From positions 372,001 to 436,000 of the forward strand of contig NZ_JAELYA010000004.1 of assembly GCF_017589465.1 (NCBI RefSeq): a stretch of DNA of 64,000 nt, read 5' to 3'. Under the pieces are notes generated by a model, which was given only the letters and a program-made list of their open reading frames with translations, did no database searches and was not told the origin of the DNA. Positions 21,241 to 32,270 of this stretch are shown piece after piece (the stretch's first letter is position 1; every line of letters begins with the position of its first letter). Position numbers and translations under genes: made by a program. This stretch comes from Pseudomonas schmalbachii. GTDB taxonomy: Bacteria > Pseudomonadota > Gammaproteobacteria > Pseudomonadales > Pseudomonadaceae.

Positions 21241-21585
21241 ATGAGATTGCGCAGTAAATTCATCCTGGCCATCGCCGCTCTTTCCATCAGCCTGCCGCTG
21301 TGGGCGATGAGCCTGGAGCAGGCCATGTCCGCCCTCGGTGGCGCCAAGGCGCAGGGCCTGGTGGGCGAACAGGCCGACGGCTATCTCGGCGTGGTCAGCA
21401 ACAGCGTCCAGGCCGCCGACATCGCCGCGCAGATCAACGCCGCACGCCGCGCCGAGTACCAGAAGGTGGCCAGCCAGAACGGCGCCAAACTAAGCGATGT
21501 GGAAGCGCTGGCGGGCAAGAAGGCCATCGAGCGCACGCCGTCCGGCCAGTACATCCAGGTCGGCGGCAAGTGGGCGCGCAAGTAG
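21241..21585 (+). CDS. ydbL: YdbL-family periplasmic protein (DUF1318)
   Basis: The 114-residue product has a signal peptide (LRSKFILAIAALSISLPLWA) and a DUF1318 body, with QAMSALGGAKAQGLVGEQADGYL and AGKKAIERTPSGQYIQVGGKW. In E. coli YdbL acts as a chaperone that keeps YdbH and YnbE from assembling wrongly. It is the last gene of the operon. Two adjacent hairpins follow (21594-21612 and 21613-21629) but lack a U-run. Confidence 0.88.
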   Translation: MRLRSKFILAIAALSISLPLWAMSLEQAMSALGGAKAQGLVGEQADGYLGVVSNSVQAADIAAQINAARRAEYQKVASQNGAKLSDVEALAGKKAIERTPSGQYIQVGGKWARK

Positions 21586-21950
21586 GGTGGTTTGGCAGGG
21601 ATATTCCCTGCCGGCAGCGCCGTGCTGCCGGGTTGACCGGTGGCACGGCGGTTTTGGCTATTTTCTTGCGTATTCCTGTTTTATCGATTTATTAAACTAA
21701 AATTCCAGGTCAAGTCGGTAAATATCACTGATATTGCTCTTGATTTTTCACCTACTTAAACAAGCCAAAACCTGCGACATCCTGGTTATTCTGGTGGATG
21801 TGTCTCCATGAAAGGCCGTTTTGCCGAGAATTATCCGCAAATCATCGCTGTTAAACAGTGACTATCCCTGACAGGTGATTCTTATACTGCGCGCATCTAA
21901 CTTCAGAATAAGAACGTCTGCGTAACTCACGCGACGTGGGAGGCGAACTG
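21586..21950. promoter_or_regulatory. AT-rich control region upstream of dadA
   Basis: 365 bases without a gene. After two GC-rich hairpins (21594-21629) the sequence becomes strikingly AT-rich (about 21650-21770, with TTTTATCGATTTATTAAAC), unlike the surrounding DNA. A -10-like TATACT lies at 21883-21888 with a weak -35 (TGACTA, 18-base spacing), as expected of an activator-dependent promoter. In P. aeruginosa the Lrp protein DadR binds several sites before dadA; the AT-rich stretch is the obvious place for them. GGAGG precedes the dadA start. Confidence 0.55.
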
Positions 21951-23246
21951 ATGCGCGTTCTGGTCCTTGGTAGCGGTGTGATCGGCACTACCAGTGCTTA
22001 CTATCTTGCCCGTGCAGGCTTCGAGGTGGTGGTGGTCGACCGTCAGGACGGTCCGGCCCTGGAAACCAGCTTCGCCAACGCCGGCCAGGTCTCCCCGGGC
22101 TACGCCTCGCCCTGGGCCGCACCGGGCATCCCGCTGAAGGCCATGAAGTGGCTGCTGCAGAAGCACGCGCCGCTGGCCATCAAGCTCACCAGCGATCCCA
22201 GCCAGTACGCCTGGATGCTGCAGATGCTGCGCAACTGCACCGCCGAGCGCTATGCGATCAACAAGGAGCGCATGGTCCGCCTGTCCGAGTACAGCCGCGA
22301 CTGCCTCGACGAACTGCGCGCCGAAACCGGCATCGCCTACGAAGGCCGTACCCTCGGCACCACCCAGCTGTTCCGCACCCAGGAGCAGCTCGACAGCGCC
22401 GCCAAGGACATTTCCGTGCTGGAAAGCTCCGGCGTGCCCTATGAAGTCCTCGACCGCGCCGGCATCGCCCGCGTCGAGCCGGCGCTGGCCAAGGTGGCCG
22501 ACAAGCTGGTCGGCGCCCTGCGCCTGCCGAACGACCAGACCGGCGACTGCCAGATGTTCACCACCCGCGTGGCCGAAATGGCCAAGGGCCTGGGCGTGGA
22601 ATTCCGCTTCGGCCAGAACATCGAGCGCCTCGACTTCGCCGGCGACCGCATCAACGGCGTCTGGGTCAATGGTGAACTGCTCACTGCCGACCACTACGTG
22701 CTGGCGCTCGGCAGCTACGCCCCGCAGATGCTCAAGCCGCTGGGCATCAACGCCCCGGTCTACCCGCTGAAGGGCTACTCGCTGACCGTGCCGATCACCA
22801 ACGCTGACATGGCGCCGACCTCGACCATTCTCGACGAGACCTACAAGGTCGCGATCACCCGCTTCGACCAGCGCATCCGCGTCGGCGGCATGGCGGAAAT
22901 CGCCGGCTTCGACCTGTCACTGAACCCGCGTCGCCGCGCCACCCTGGAAATGATCACCACCGACCTCTATCCGGAAGGCGGCGATGTCAGCCAGGCGGTG
23001 TTCTGGACCGGCCTGCGCCCGGCGACCCCGGACGGCACCCCGATCGTCGGCGCCACCCGCTATCGCAACCTGTTCCTCAACACCGGACACGGTACCCTTG
23101 GCTGGACCATGGCCTGCGGTTCCGGCCGCTACCTCGCCGACCTGATGGCGAAGAAGCGCCCGCAGATCAGCACCGAAGGCCTGGATATTTCCCGCTACAG
23201 CCCTACCTCGGAGAAACCGAATGCCCATCCAGCGCCTGCACACTGA
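21951..23246 (+). CDS. dadA: D-amino acid dehydrogenase, small subunit
   Basis: DadA is a 431-residue membrane-associated flavoprotein that deaminates D-alanine and other D-amino acids to 2-oxo acids, passing electrons to the respiratory chain. The FAD motif G7-S-G9-V-I-G12 opens the protein, and the C-terminal [18 protein letters not shown] is diagnostic. ATG 21951 is used, with GGAGG 8 bases upstream. Its 3' end overlaps the ridA start by 26 bases. It works with DadX, which supplies D-alanine from L-alanine. Confidence 0.97.
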   Translation: MRVLVLGSGVIGTTSAYYLARAGFEVVVVDRQDGPALETSFANAGQVSPGYASPWAAPGIPLKAMKWLLQKHAPLAIKLTSDPSQYAWMLQMLRNCTAERYAINKERMVRLSEYSRDCLDELRAETGIAYEGRTLGTTQLFRTQEQLDSAAKDISVLESSGVPYEVLDRAGIARVEPALAKVADKLVGALRLPNDQTGDCQMFTTRVAEMAKGLGVEFRFGQNIERLDFAGDRINGVWVNGELLTADHYVLALGSYAPQMLKPLGINAPVYPLKGYSLTVPITNADMAPTSTILDETYKVAITRFDQRIRVGGMAEIAGFDLSLNPRRRATLEMITTDLYPEGGDVSQAVFWTGLRPATPDGTPIVGATRYRNLFLNTGHGTLGWTMACGSGRYLADLMAKKRPQISTEGLDISRYSPTSEKPNAHPAPAH

Positions 23247-23574
23247 AAAGCGCATGAGCCAGATCGTCATCCACAACGGCACCGTCTATCTCGCGGGCCA
23301 GGTGGGTGACGACATGTCCGCCGGCGTCGAGCAGCAGACCCGCGAGACGCTCGCCCATATCGAGCGTCTGCTGGAGGAAGCAGGCACCGACACGTCGCGC
23401 ATCCTGTCGGTGACCATCTACCTGAAAGACATCGATGCCCACTTCGCGGGCATGAACAGCGTCTGGGACCAGTGGCTGCCGCAGGGCGTCGCCCCGGCCC
23501 GCGCCACCGTCGAAGCCAAGCTCTGCGAGCCGGAGATCCTGGTGGAGATGTCAGTGGTCGCCGCGCTGCCCTGA
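23221..23574 (+). CDS. RidA/YjgF-family protein (reactive intermediate deaminase)
   Basis: This 117-residue RidA-family protein contains [19 protein letters not shown] and the C-terminal [20 protein letters not shown], with the conserved Arg that binds the substrate carboxylate. RidA proteins hydrolyse imine/enamine intermediates. Beside dadA, which releases imino acids from D-amino acids, this is a natural clean-up partner. The ATG lies inside the last 26 bases of dadA, suggesting translational coupling. A terminator follows, ahead of dadX. Confidence 0.9.
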   Translation: MPIQRLHTEKRMSQIVIHNGTVYLAGQVGDDMSAGVEQQTRETLAHIERLLEEAGTDTSRILSVTIYLKDIDAHFAGMNSVWDQWLPQGVAPARATVEAKLCEPEILVEMSVVAALP

Positions 23575-23586
23575 GATTCACCGATT

Positions 23587-23613
23587 GCCCGGCTTTGATG
23601 CCGGGCTTTTTTT
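23587..23613 (+). terminator. Intrinsic terminator between ridA and dadX
   Basis: The stem GCCCGGC-TTTGAT-GCCGGGC is followed by TTTTTTT. It lies 13 bases after the ridA stop and 52 bases before the dadX start, so part of the dadA transcript should end before dadX. Confidence 0.85.
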
Positions 23614-23665
23614 GCCCGGAGTATCCTCCGGGAGCGTTTCACACCATAACCAGAGAGTCCTCGCC

Positions 23666-24730
23666 ATGCGTCCCGCCCGTGCCCTGATCGATCTCGATGC
23701 CCTGCGCCACAACTATCGCCTGGCCCGCGAAGTCAGCGGCGCCCGCGCTTTGGCGGTGGTCAAGGCGGATGCCTACGGTCACGGCGCCGTGCGTTGCGCC
23801 CAGGCGCTGGAAGCGGAAGCCGACGGTTTCGCCGTCGCCTGCATCGAGGAGGCGCTGGAGCTGCGCGAGGCCGGCATCCGCGCGCCGATCCTGCTGCTGG
23901 AAGGCTTCTTCGAAGAGCGCGAGCTGGAACTGATCGATGCCCAGGACCTCTGGTGCGTCGTGCATTCCGCCTGGCAACTGGACGCCGTCGAACGGGCGCG
24001 CCCGCGCAATCCGCTGACCGTCTGGCTGAAGATGGACTCCGGCATGCACCGTGTCGGCTTCTTCCCGCAGGAATACCGCGCCGCCTACGAACGCCTGCAG
24101 GCCTGCCCGCACGTGACCAAGGTGGTGCTGATGAGCCACTTCGCCCGCGCCGACGAGCTGGACTGCGCGCGTACCGCGGAACAGGTGGCGGCGTTCGAGT
24201 CCGTGCGCGCCGGGCTGGGCAACGAAGTCAGCCTGCGCAACTCCCCCGGCATCCTCGGCTGGCCGAACGTGCCGAGCGACTGGGTACGTCCGGGCATCAT
24301 GCTCTACGGCGCCACCCCGTTCGAACAGGCGCATCCGCTGGCCGACCAGTTGCGTCCGGTGATGACCCTGCAGTCGAAGATCATCAGCGTACGCGAACTG
24401 CCGGCTGGCGAGCCGGTCGGCTACGGCGCGCGCTTCGTCGCCGGACGCCCGGTGCGCGTCGGCGTGGTCGCCATGGGATATGCCGACGGCTACCCGCGTC
24501 ACGCTCCGGACGGCACGCCGGTATTCATCGACGGCAAGCCGGGCCGGATCATCGGCCGCGTGTCCATGGACATGCTCACCGTCGATCTCACCGACCTGCC
24601 CGCCGCCGGCCTCGGCAGCCGCGTCGAGCTGTGGGGGGCGAACGTCCCGGCCAGCCAGTTGGCGGCCCTCTGCGGCAGCATTCCTTATCAGCTGTTCTGC
24701 AACTTGAAGCGGGTTCCGCGCGTCTACTGA
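23666..24730 (+). CDS. dadX: Catabolic alanine racemase
   Basis: This 354-residue PLP enzyme interconverts L- and D-alanine so that DadA can degrade it. The PLP lysine is K33 in [10 protein letters not shown] and the catalytic tyrosine is Y253 in GYGARFV. The start at 23666 ([17 protein letters not shown]) fits the family. A longer reading frame from 23585 would run through the terminator and is rejected. No promoter is obvious in the 50 bases after the terminator, so expression probably depends on read-through. Confidence 0.96.
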   Translation: MRPARALIDLDALRHNYRLAREVSGARALAVVKADAYGHGAVRCAQALEAEADGFAVACIEEALELREAGIRAPILLLEGFFEERELELIDAQDLWCVVHSAWQLDAVERARPRNPLTVWLKMDSGMHRVGFFPQEYRAAYERLQACPHVTKVVLMSHFARADELDCARTAEQVAAFESVRAGLGNEVSLRNSPGILGWPNVPSDWVRPGIMLYGATPFEQAHPLADQLRPVMTLQSKIISVRELPAGEPVGYGARFVAGRPVRVGVVAMGYADGYPRHAPDGTPVFIDGKPGRIIGRVSMDMLTVDLTDLPAAGLGSRVELWGANVPASQLAALCGSIPYQLFCNLKRVPRVY

Positions 24731-24891
24731 CGGGCCGCTACAAAAGTTTGCACGGGCTTTTCTGGCGATCTGTTGTAAATACTGAACAGTGTTGCCATGA
24801 TACGGACCACACTCGGAACCCGCGCGGCATCAGCCGTTGGCGGGTTCCGCCGTCATAGAGCCGGTGAACAAGAATAAGGAGGGTTCCGCCC

Positions 24892-25440
24892 TTGGACGTT
24901 GGTGCTCGTCTGCAAGCCATCCGCAAGCTCAAAGGTCTATCCCAGCGTGAACTCGCCAAACGAGCGGGTGTTACCAACAGCACGATCTCGATGATCGAGA
25001 AGAACAGCGTGAGCCCCTCGATCAGTTCGCTGAAGAAGGTGCTGGGCGGTATTCCCATGTCCCTGGTGGAATTCTTTTCCATGGACATCGAGCAGGAAAA
25101 CAACACCCAGGTGGTGTACAAGGCAGACGAACTGATCGACATCTCCAGTGGCGCGGTGACCATGCGCCTGGTCGGCAAAGCCCATCCGAGCCGTGCCATC
25201 GCCTTCCTCGACGAAACCTATCCGCCCGGTTCCGACACCGGCGACGAGATGCTCAACCACGAAGGCGAGGAAGCCGGCGTGCTGGTCGAAGGCCGCCTCG
25301 AACTGACCGTGGGCAGCGATACCTACGTGCTGGAAAGTGGCGACAGCTACTACTTCGAAAGCAACAAGCCGCACCGTTTCCGCAATCCCTTCGATACACC
25401 GGCCCGTCTGATCAGCGCCACCACGCCGGCAAATTTTTGA
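24892..25440 (+). CDS. pauR: Polyamine-responsive regulator PauR (HTH-cupin)
   Basis: The 182-residue protein has a Cro/C1-type helix-turn-helix (residues about 5-60, SQRELAKRAGVTNSTISMIE) and a C-terminal cupin (EAGVLVEGRLELTVGSDTYV). This is the PuuR/PauR layout. PauR represses gamma-glutamylation pathway genes until putrescine or cadaverine is present. The start is a TTG at 24892, set by AAGGAGG 8 bases upstream. The likely targets in this window are the oxidase at 16.6 kb and the aldehyde dehydrogenase at 11.9 kb. Confidence 0.92.
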   Translation: MDVGARLQAIRKLKGLSQRELAKRAGVTNSTISMIEKNSVSPSISSLKKVLGGIPMSLVEFFSMDIEQENNTQVVYKADELIDISSGAVTMRLVGKAHPSRAIAFLDETYPPGSDTGDEMLNHEGEEAGVLVEGRLELTVGSDTYVLESGDSYYFESNKPHRFRNPFDTPARLISATTPANF

Positions 25441-25611
25441 ACAGCCGGTAGGACCGGCAAGACCAGACTGCGACCTAATGCCGCAAGACCCGGCAGGAAT
25501 GTGCAATTGTTTCAGGCAATCAGCCTTTGCCGTTATACTTGCGCCCGCCCGCGCGGCCTGGAACTGTGACCACTGCGCCCGGGTGTGATAAGCCACGATG
25601 AGGGTTAAAGG

Positions 25612-26037
25612 GTGAACCTGATTAAAAAAATGCTGGTGGCTCAAGCCGCCGTGCTGGCCCTGTGGGCTGTAAGCGCTCAGGCCACGACCACCGATGATGC
25701 GATTGCCAAGCGTCTCGAGCCGGTCGGCAAGGTATGTGTACAAGGTCAGGAATGCGAGGGTGTCGGCGCTGTGGCTTCGGCTGCTGGCGGTGCCCCGCGT
25801 TCCGGCGAAGAGATTGTCGGCAAGGTCTGCACCACCTGCCACGGCACCGGCCTGCTGGGCGCGCCGAAGGTTGGTGACAAGGCCGAATGGGGCCATCGTG
25901 CGAAAGAGCAGGGCGGTCTCGACGGTCTGCTGGCCAAGGCCATTTCCGGTATCAACGCGATGCCGCCGAAAGGCACCTGCGCCGACTGCTCGGACGACGA
26001 GCTGAAAGCCGCGATCCAGCACATGTCCGGCCTGTAA
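25612..26037 (+). CDS. cycB: Cytochrome c5
   Basis: This 141-residue exported monohaem cytochrome has a signal peptide ending near SAQA (residue 24), then a linker and one haem-attachment site C73-TT-C76-H77. The methionine ligand lies in INAMPPKG, and an extra cysteine pair (TCADCSDDE) is typical of cytochrome c5. It carries electrons in the periplasm. The start is GTG at 25612 with GAGG upstream. It is followed by a strong terminator. Confidence 0.93.
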   Translation: MNLIKKMLVAQAAVLALWAVSAQATTTDDAIAKRLEPVGKVCVQGQECEGVGAVASAAGGAPRSGEEIVGKVCTTCHGTGLLGAPKVGDKAEWGHRAKEQGGLDGLLAKAISGINAMPPKGTCADCSDDELKAAIQHMSGL

Positions 26038-26051
26038 TACGCCGAGCATGC

Positions 26052-26083
26052 TGTGAAAAAGCCGCCCGAGGGCGGCTTTTTCG
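26052..26083 (+). terminator. Intrinsic terminator of cycB
   Basis: GAAAAAGCCGCC-CGAG-GGCGGCTTTTTC is a symmetric stem with A and U runs. It probably serves both cycB and the convergent xpt gene. Confidence 0.9.
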
Positions 26084-26103
26084 TGTCTGCGCGTTGGGCC
26101 GGT

Positions 26104-26937
<834 letters not shown>

Positions 26938-28947
26938 TCAGCGCTTCAGCAGCGCGCGGATATCCGCCAGCGCGGCATTGCCCTTGGCGGCTTTCACTTC
27001 TTGCGGTGCATCTTCCTGGCCTTCCCAGACCAGGTCTTCCGGCGGCAGCTCGTCGAGGAAGCGGCTCGGCGAGCAGTCGATAATCTCGCCGTACTGCTTG
27101 CGCTTGGCGGCGAAGGTCATCGCCAGGTTCCGCTTCGCCCGGGTGATGCCGACGTAGGCCAGGCGGCGCTCTTCCTCGATGGTGTCGGCCTCGATGCTGG
27201 AGCGGTGCGGGAGGATTTCCTCCTCCACGCCGAGGATGAACACGTAGGGGAACTCCAGGCCCTTGGAGGCATGCAGGGTCATCATCTGCACGCCCTCGGC
27301 GCCTTCTTCCTCTTCCTGCTGGCGCTCCAGCATGTCGCGCAGCACCAGCTTGGCGATGGCCTGCTCGATGGTCATGTCGCCTTCCTCGTCGCGTTCGAGG
27401 GTGTTCTTCAGCGCGTCGATGAGGAACCACACGTTGCCCATGCGGAAGTCGGCGACCTTGTCGCTGGAAGCGTTCTGCCGCAGCCAGTTCTCGTAGTCGA
27501 TGTCCATCACCATGCTGCGCAGCGCGCCGATCGGGTCGTTGCCGGAGCATTGCTCGCGGACCTTGTCGATGAAGCGCTTGAAGCGCTGCAGGCGTTCGAC
27601 GTAGCGGCTGTCCAGGTGTTCGGAGAGGCCCATCTCGTCGATGGCGTCGTACATCGAGCACTTGCGCTCGGTGGCGTAGTTGCCGAGCTTTTCCAGCGTG
27701 GTCGAGCCGATTTCCCGACGCGGCACGTTGATCACCCGCAGGAAGGCGTTGTCGTCGTCGGTGTTCACCAGCAGGCGGAAGTAGGACATCAGGTCCTTCA
27801 CTTCCTGGCGGCCGAAGAAGCTGGTGCCGCCGGACAGCCGATAGGGAATCTGGTGGTGCTGCAGCTTCAGTTCGATCAGCTTGGCCTGGTAGTTGCCGCG
27901 ATAGAGGATGGCGAATTCGCTGTAGGGCCGCTGGGTCTTCAGGTGGATGGTGAGGATTTCCATGGCCACGCGTTCGGCCTCGGCTTCCTCGTTGCGGCAG
28001 CGGATCACGCGGATCGGGTCGCCTTCGCCCATCTCGCTCCACAGCTGCTTCTCGAACACGTGCGGGTTGTTGGCGATGAGGATGTTGGCGCACTTGAGGA
28101 TGCGGCTGGTGGAGCGGTAGTTCTGCTCCAGCATCACCACCTTCAGCGACGGGAAGTCTTCCTTCAGCTGCATCAGGTTTTCCGGCCGCGCGCCGCGCCA
28201 GGCGTAGATCGACTGGTCGTCGTCGCCCACCACGGTGAACTGTGCGCGGTCCTTCACCAGCAGCTTCACCAGCAGATACTGGCTGGCGTTGGTGTCCTGG
28301 TATTCGTCGACCAGCATGTAGCGCACACGATTGCGCCATTTTTCCAGGATTTCCGGGTGTTCCTGGAACAGTTTCACCGGCTGCAGGATCAGGTCGTCGA
28401 AGTCCACCGCGTTGTACGCCTTGAGCGTGCGCTGGTAGTGCAGATAGACCATCGCCGCAGTCTGTTCCTTGGGATTTCGCGCCTTTTCCAGGGCTTCTTC
28501 CGGCAGGATCAGGTCGTTCTTCCAGGCGCCGATCAGGTTCTTGATCTCGTCGACGCCGTCATCGCCGGAATACTCCTTCTGCATGATGTCGGTCATCAGC
28601 GCCTTCACGTCGGTCTCGTCGAAGATCGAGAAACCGGGCTTGTAGCCGAGCGCCGCATGTTCCTTGCGGATGATGTTCAGGCCCAGGTTGTGGAAGGTCG
28701 AGACCGTCAGGCCCTTGCCTTCGCCCGGCCGCAACAGCGTGCTGACACGTTCCTTCATCTCGCGCGCGGCCTTGTTGGTGAAGGTGACGGCGACGATGTA
28801 CTGGGCGCGGATGCCGCACTGCTGGACCAGATAGGCGATCTTGCGGGTGATCACGCTAGTCTTGCCGGAGCCGGCGCCGGCCAGCACCAGCAGGGGGCCG
28901 CCGACGTAGTTCACGGCCTCTTGCTGCCGGGGATTGAGTCGGGACAT
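26938..28947 (-). CDS. rep: ATP-dependent DNA helicase Rep
   Basis: This 669-residue UvrD/Rep-family superfamily 1A helicase has the Q-motif start LNPRQQEAVNYVGGPLLVLA and the Walker A at residues 23-30 (AGAGSGKT). The motif II region is LVDEYQDTN, and QSIYAWRGARPEN and VMLEQNYRST follow as motifs III and IV. It unwinds DNA 3' to 5' and restarts or clears replication forks. The length matches E. coli Rep (673). Confidence 0.96.
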   Translation of the reverse strand: MSRLNPRQQEAVNYVGGPLLVLAGAGSGKTSVITRKIAYLVQQCGIRAQYIVAVTFTNKAAREMKERVSTLLRPGEGKGLTVSTFHNLGLNIIRKEHAALGYKPGFSIFDETDVKALMTDIMQKEYSGDDGVDEIKNLIGAWKNDLILPEEALEKARNPKEQTAAMVYLHYQRTLKAYNAVDFDDLILQPVKLFQEHPEILEKWRNRVRYMLVDEYQDTNASQYLLVKLLVKDRAQFTVVGDDDQSIYAWRGARPENLMQLKEDFPSLKVVMLEQNYRSTSRILKCANILIANNPHVFEKQLWSEMGEGDPIRVIRCRNEEAEAERVAMEILTIHLKTQRPYSEFAILYRGNYQAKLIELKLQHHQIPYRLSGGTSFFGRQEVKDLMSYFRLLVNTDDDNAFLRVINVPRREIGSTTLEKLGNYATERKCSMYDAIDEMGLSEHLDSRYVERLQRFKRFIDKVREQCSGNDPIGALRSMVMDIDYENWLRQNASSDKVADFRMGNVWFLIDALKNTLERDEEGDMTIEQAIAKLVLRDMLERQQEEEEGAEGVQMMTLHASKGLEFPYVFILGVEEEILPHRSSIEADTIEEERRLAYVGITRAKRNLAMTFAAKRKQYGEIIDCSPSRFLDELPPEDLVWEGQEDAPQEVKAAKGNAALADIRALLKR

Positions 28948-29233
28948 GACGGGAAGGGGAGTCTGTGACGAAGCGGGCGCGTATTCTAACAGGCCGCTCC
29001 CGGGCCTGTGCTGCCGTTGGGGAAATAGCCGAGATCTGTGATGGGATTACATTTCCCTGTTTCGGATAATTCTTTGGTTGTATTAGGCTGTGCCCGCACT
29101 ATTTGAAGAAAACTCTTAAGAGTTTCAGCGAGTCTTCCCTGTGGACGCCGAAACGGGCGACCGGAGAAGACGCAAAACCGGATTGCCTGGCACGGGTTGC
29201 CATTGCAATCAACTTGATTGAATCGGGGGTCGT

Positions 29234-30904
29234 TTGGCTGCGTTGGTTGAACCTACGCGCCTGCTGCTGCTGGCGGAAACTCCGCAGTGGGCCGGGTTGT
29301 TGCGCGAGCATCTTGCCGCGTTGGGGACGGGCTATTCGCTGGTCACTGCTCCTTCCTGGGAAGCTGCTTGCAGTCACCAGCAGATCGATCTGTTGCTGGC
29401 CACTCCGCAAAGCCGGCCTTCTGCCCTTCAATGTTCGCTGCCGCTGGTCCTGCTGCTCGACGCGGAGCCGGCGGAGCCCCTGCATGGCGTCAGCGACTGG
29501 CTGGTCGCCGGGCAACTGAGCAGCGAAGTGCTGCGCCGCTGCCTGCGCTACGTGCGCGAGCGCTCCGGGCTGCAGAACACCCTGCAGCGCCTGGCCGAGC
29601 AGGACCCGCTGACCGGCATCGCCAATCGCCAGGGCCTGCATGCCCTGCTCGCCGCACGCCTGGGCGAGTGCGGCGGCAGCGGCCTGGTCCTCGGCCACCT
29701 TGACCTGGACAACTTCCGCCACGTCAACGACGCCCTCGGCCACCAGGCCGGCGACCGGCTGATCCTGCAGGTGGTCGCCCGCCTCAAGGAACAACTGGAA
29801 AGCGGCGACCACCTGGCCCGCCTGGGCAGCGACGAATTCGCCCTGCTGCTGGATACCCGCCACGATGCCCGGCGCGCCGAACGTGTCGCCGAGCGGATCG
29901 TCGACGCCCTCGGCGAGCCGTACTGGGTGGACGGCGAGAGTCTCCTGCTTGGCTGCAGCCTGGGCCTGGCCCGCGCCCATGCCGGGGATGGCGCCGATCC
30001 GCTGCTCTGGCACGCGCATATCGCCATGCAGCAGGCCAAGTCGTGCCAGGGCTGCACCTTCCATATCTTCGACGAACTCGGTAATCGCGGTGCGCGCAGC
30101 CTGGCGGACCTCGAAGGCGGTTTGCGCCGGGCCCTGCGCCGCGAGGAACTGGACCTCTATTACCAGCCGCGCCTGGACCTCAGCGATGGCCGCATCGTCG
30201 GCCTGGAGGCGCTGGTGCGCTGGCACCATCCCCAGCGCGGCCTGCTGGGGCCGGACGATTTCATCCCGCTGGCGGAGGAGAGCGGGCTGATCGTGCCGCT
30301 CGGCTACTGGGTGATCTCCCGCGCCCTGCGCGACATGCAATGGCTGCGCAAGCGCGGCCTGCCCGAGCTGCACATGGCGATCAACCTGTCGTTCCGCCAG
30401 TTCCAGGACAGCCAGTTACTGCCGACCCTGGAAAGGCTGATCGCCGAGCGCGGCATCGATGCCCGCTGGCTGGAGTTCGAGCTGACCGAAACCGCCGTGA
30501 TGCGCCGCAGCGACCAGGTGCTGCGGACCATGCAGACGCTCAGCCAACTGGGCGTGCGCTTCTCGCTGGACGATTTCGGCACCGGGTTCTCATCCTTCGT
30601 CCATCTCAACAACCTGCCGATCACCCTGCTGAAGATCGACCGCAGCTTCGTCGGCGGCATGCTGCAGCGCCCGGCGAACCGTCAACTGGTGCGGGCGATG
30701 ATCAACCTGGCGCACAACCTCAATCTCGAGGTGGTGGCGGAGGGGGTGGAGAACGCCGAGCAGCAGGCGCAACTGTGCCAGTTCGGCTGCGACCAGATGC
30801 AGGGGTTCCTGATCAGCCAGCCGTTGCCGCTGGAAGAGCTGGCGGATTTCCTGGAATTCGGCATGCGACAGGAACTCAGACAGCAGGACCCGGTGAGCAA
30901 CTGA
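29234..30904 (+). CDS. proE: GGDEF/EAL protein, probable c-di-GMP phosphodiesterase (ProE-like)
   Basis: This 556-residue protein has no predicted membrane segment. Residues 1-110 look like a receiver-type fold without clear phosphorylation residues. A GGDEF domain follows (about 120-280), in which the signature is GSDEF, and then an EAL domain (about 300-550). The EAL motifs are intact: GLEALVRW, the Asn in INLSFRQF, ELTETAV, DDFGTGFSS, KIDRSF and AEGVEN. It should therefore hydrolyse c-di-GMP rather than make it. The start is a TTG at 29234. Synteny (between rep and a MATE gene) matches P. aeruginosa proE. Confidence 0.85.
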   Translation: MAALVEPTRLLLLAETPQWAGLLREHLAALGTGYSLVTAPSWEAACSHQQIDLLLATPQSRPSALQCSLPLVLLLDAEPAEPLHGVSDWLVAGQLSSEVLRRCLRYVRERSGLQNTLQRLAEQDPLTGIANRQGLHALLAARLGECGGSGLVLGHLDLDNFRHVNDALGHQAGDRLILQVVARLKEQLESGDHLARLGSDEFALLLDTRHDARRAERVAERIVDALGEPYWVDGESLLLGCSLGLARAHAGDGADPLLWHAHIAMQQAKSCQGCTFHIFDELGNRGARSLADLEGGLRRALRREELDLYYQPRLDLSDGRIVGLEALVRWHHPQRGLLGPDDFIPLAEESGLIVPLGYWVISRALRDMQWLRKRGLPELHMAINLSFRQFQDSQLLPTLERLIAERGIDARWLEFELTETAVMRRSDQVLRTMQTLSQLGVRFSLDDFGTGFSSFVHLNNLPITLLKIDRSFVGGMLQRPANRQLVRAMINLAHNLNLEVVAEGVENAEQQAQLCQFGCDQMQGFLISQPLPLEELADFLEFGMRQELRQQDPVSN

Positions 30905-32270
30905 GTTCACCGGGCGATTCCGTGAGCAGTCGCGCGGTCTTCCATTCGAACGCCAGGCACAGTCCCAGCGCGGCGCCGGCCAGCCCCAGCGCCAGCCCCC
31001 ACCAGACGCCGCTGGCACCCCAGCCCGCCGGGAAAGCCAGCAGCCACGCCGCGGGAACACCCACCAGCCAGTAACCGGCAAGGCCGACGAGGAAGGTGGT
31101 GCGCGCATCCTTCAGGCCGCGGATGGCGCCCATGGCGATGGTCTGGATGCCGTCGAACAGCTCGAACCAGGCGGCGATCGCCAGCAGTCCGACGGCGATC
31201 CGCAGCACATCGTGATTGGCGGAATCGCTGCGATCGAGGAACAGGCCCACCACAGCCTCCGGCGCCAGCCAGAACAGTGCGGCGAAGGCGAACATGCAGG
31301 TGGCGCCGAAGCCGATCCCCAGCCGCCCGGCGCGCCGCGCTTCGATGAGGCGGCCGGCGCCGTAGTGCTGGCCGATGCGGAAGGTCGTCGCGTAGGAAAT
31401 CCCCACCGGCACCATGAACGCCACGTACACCGCCTGGATGGCGATCTGGTGTGCGGCCAGCTGGGTGCTGCCGATGGCGCCCATGCACAGCGCGGCGACG
31501 GTAAACATGCCGCCCTCCACCGCATAGGTGCCGCCGATCGGCAGGCCCAGGCGCAGGGTTTCGCCGATGGCGCGCAGGTCCGGACGCGTCAGGCCGGCCA
31601 GCAGCGGGTAGTCGGCATAGGCCGGGTGCCAGCGGATATACAGCGCCAGCAGCAGCGGCAGGGCGTTCATGACGATGGCGGTGACCATTCCGATGCCGGC
31701 CAGGCCCAGGCGCGGCAGTCCGAACCAGCCCTCGATGAAGGCGTAGTTGAGGCCGAGGTTGGCCAGCGCGCCGAGCATGCTGATGGCCATCACCGGGCCG
31801 GTCCGCTCGATGGCGCTGGTGAAGCCGCGCAACACCATGAAGGCCATGTAGCCGGGCAGGGCGAAGATGATGCTGTGCAGGAAACTCATGGTGCCGTGCA
31901 CGGTTTCCGGCGCCTGGCCGAAGACCAGCAGGATCGCTTCGAGATTCCACAGCAGCAGCCCGGCCAGCAGCGCCAGTCCCATGCCCACCCACAATCCGGA
32001 GCGGGTGATCCGGGCGACGCCCTGTGCATCGCCGGCGCCATGGCGGATCGCGACCAGGTTGCCCACCGCCGCCACCACGCCGACGCAGAACATCGACACG
32101 AAGGAGTAGCTGGTGGCGCCCAGGCCGCCGCTGGCCAGGGCCTCCGGGCCGAGTTTGCCCATCATCAGGGTGTCAGTGAAGATCATCGCCACGTAGGCCA
32201 GCTGGGCGGCGATCAGCGGCCCGGCAAGGCGCAGGATGGCGGCGAGTTCACCGCGGTAGGGTTGCTTCAT
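30876..32270 (-). CDS. MATE-family multidrug efflux pump
   Basis: This 464-residue inner-membrane protein has about 12 transmembrane segments. It opens with LRLAGPLIAAQLAYVAMIFTDTLMMGKLG, which is the MATE (NorM-type) signature. Such pumps expel cationic drugs or metabolites in exchange for Na+ or H+. The ATG at 32270 is preferred over a TTG at 32288. The 3' end overlaps the 3' end of the convergent proE by 29 bases. It is divergent from the LysR gene, which is its likely regulator. Confidence 0.9.
   Translation of the reverse strand: MKQPYRGELAAILRLAGPLIAAQLAYVAMIFTDTLMMGKLGPEALASGGLGATSYSFVSMFCVGVVAAVGNLVAIRHGAGDAQGVARITRSGLWVGMGLALLAGLLLWNLEAILLVFGQAPETVHGTMSFLHSIIFALPGYMAFMVLRGFTSAIERTGPVMAISMLGALANLGLNYAFIEGWFGLPRLGLAGIGMVTAIVMNALPLLLALYIRWHPAYADYPLLAGLTRPDLRAIGETLRLGLPIGGTYAVEGGMFTVAALCMGAIGSTQLAAHQIAIQAVYVAFMVPVGISYATTFRIGQHYGAGRLIEARRAGRLGIGFGATCMFAFAALFWLAPEAVVGLFLDRSDSANHDVLRIAVGLLAIAAWFELFDGIQTIAMGAIRGLKDARTTFLVGLAGYWLVGVPAAWLLAFPAGWGASGVWWGLALGLAGAALGLCLAFEWKTARLLTESPGELSCSPGPAV

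Noticed and set aside
23585-23665. N-terminal extension of dadX from 23585
   Set aside because: It would run through an intrinsic terminator and add 27 residues not seen in alanine racemases.
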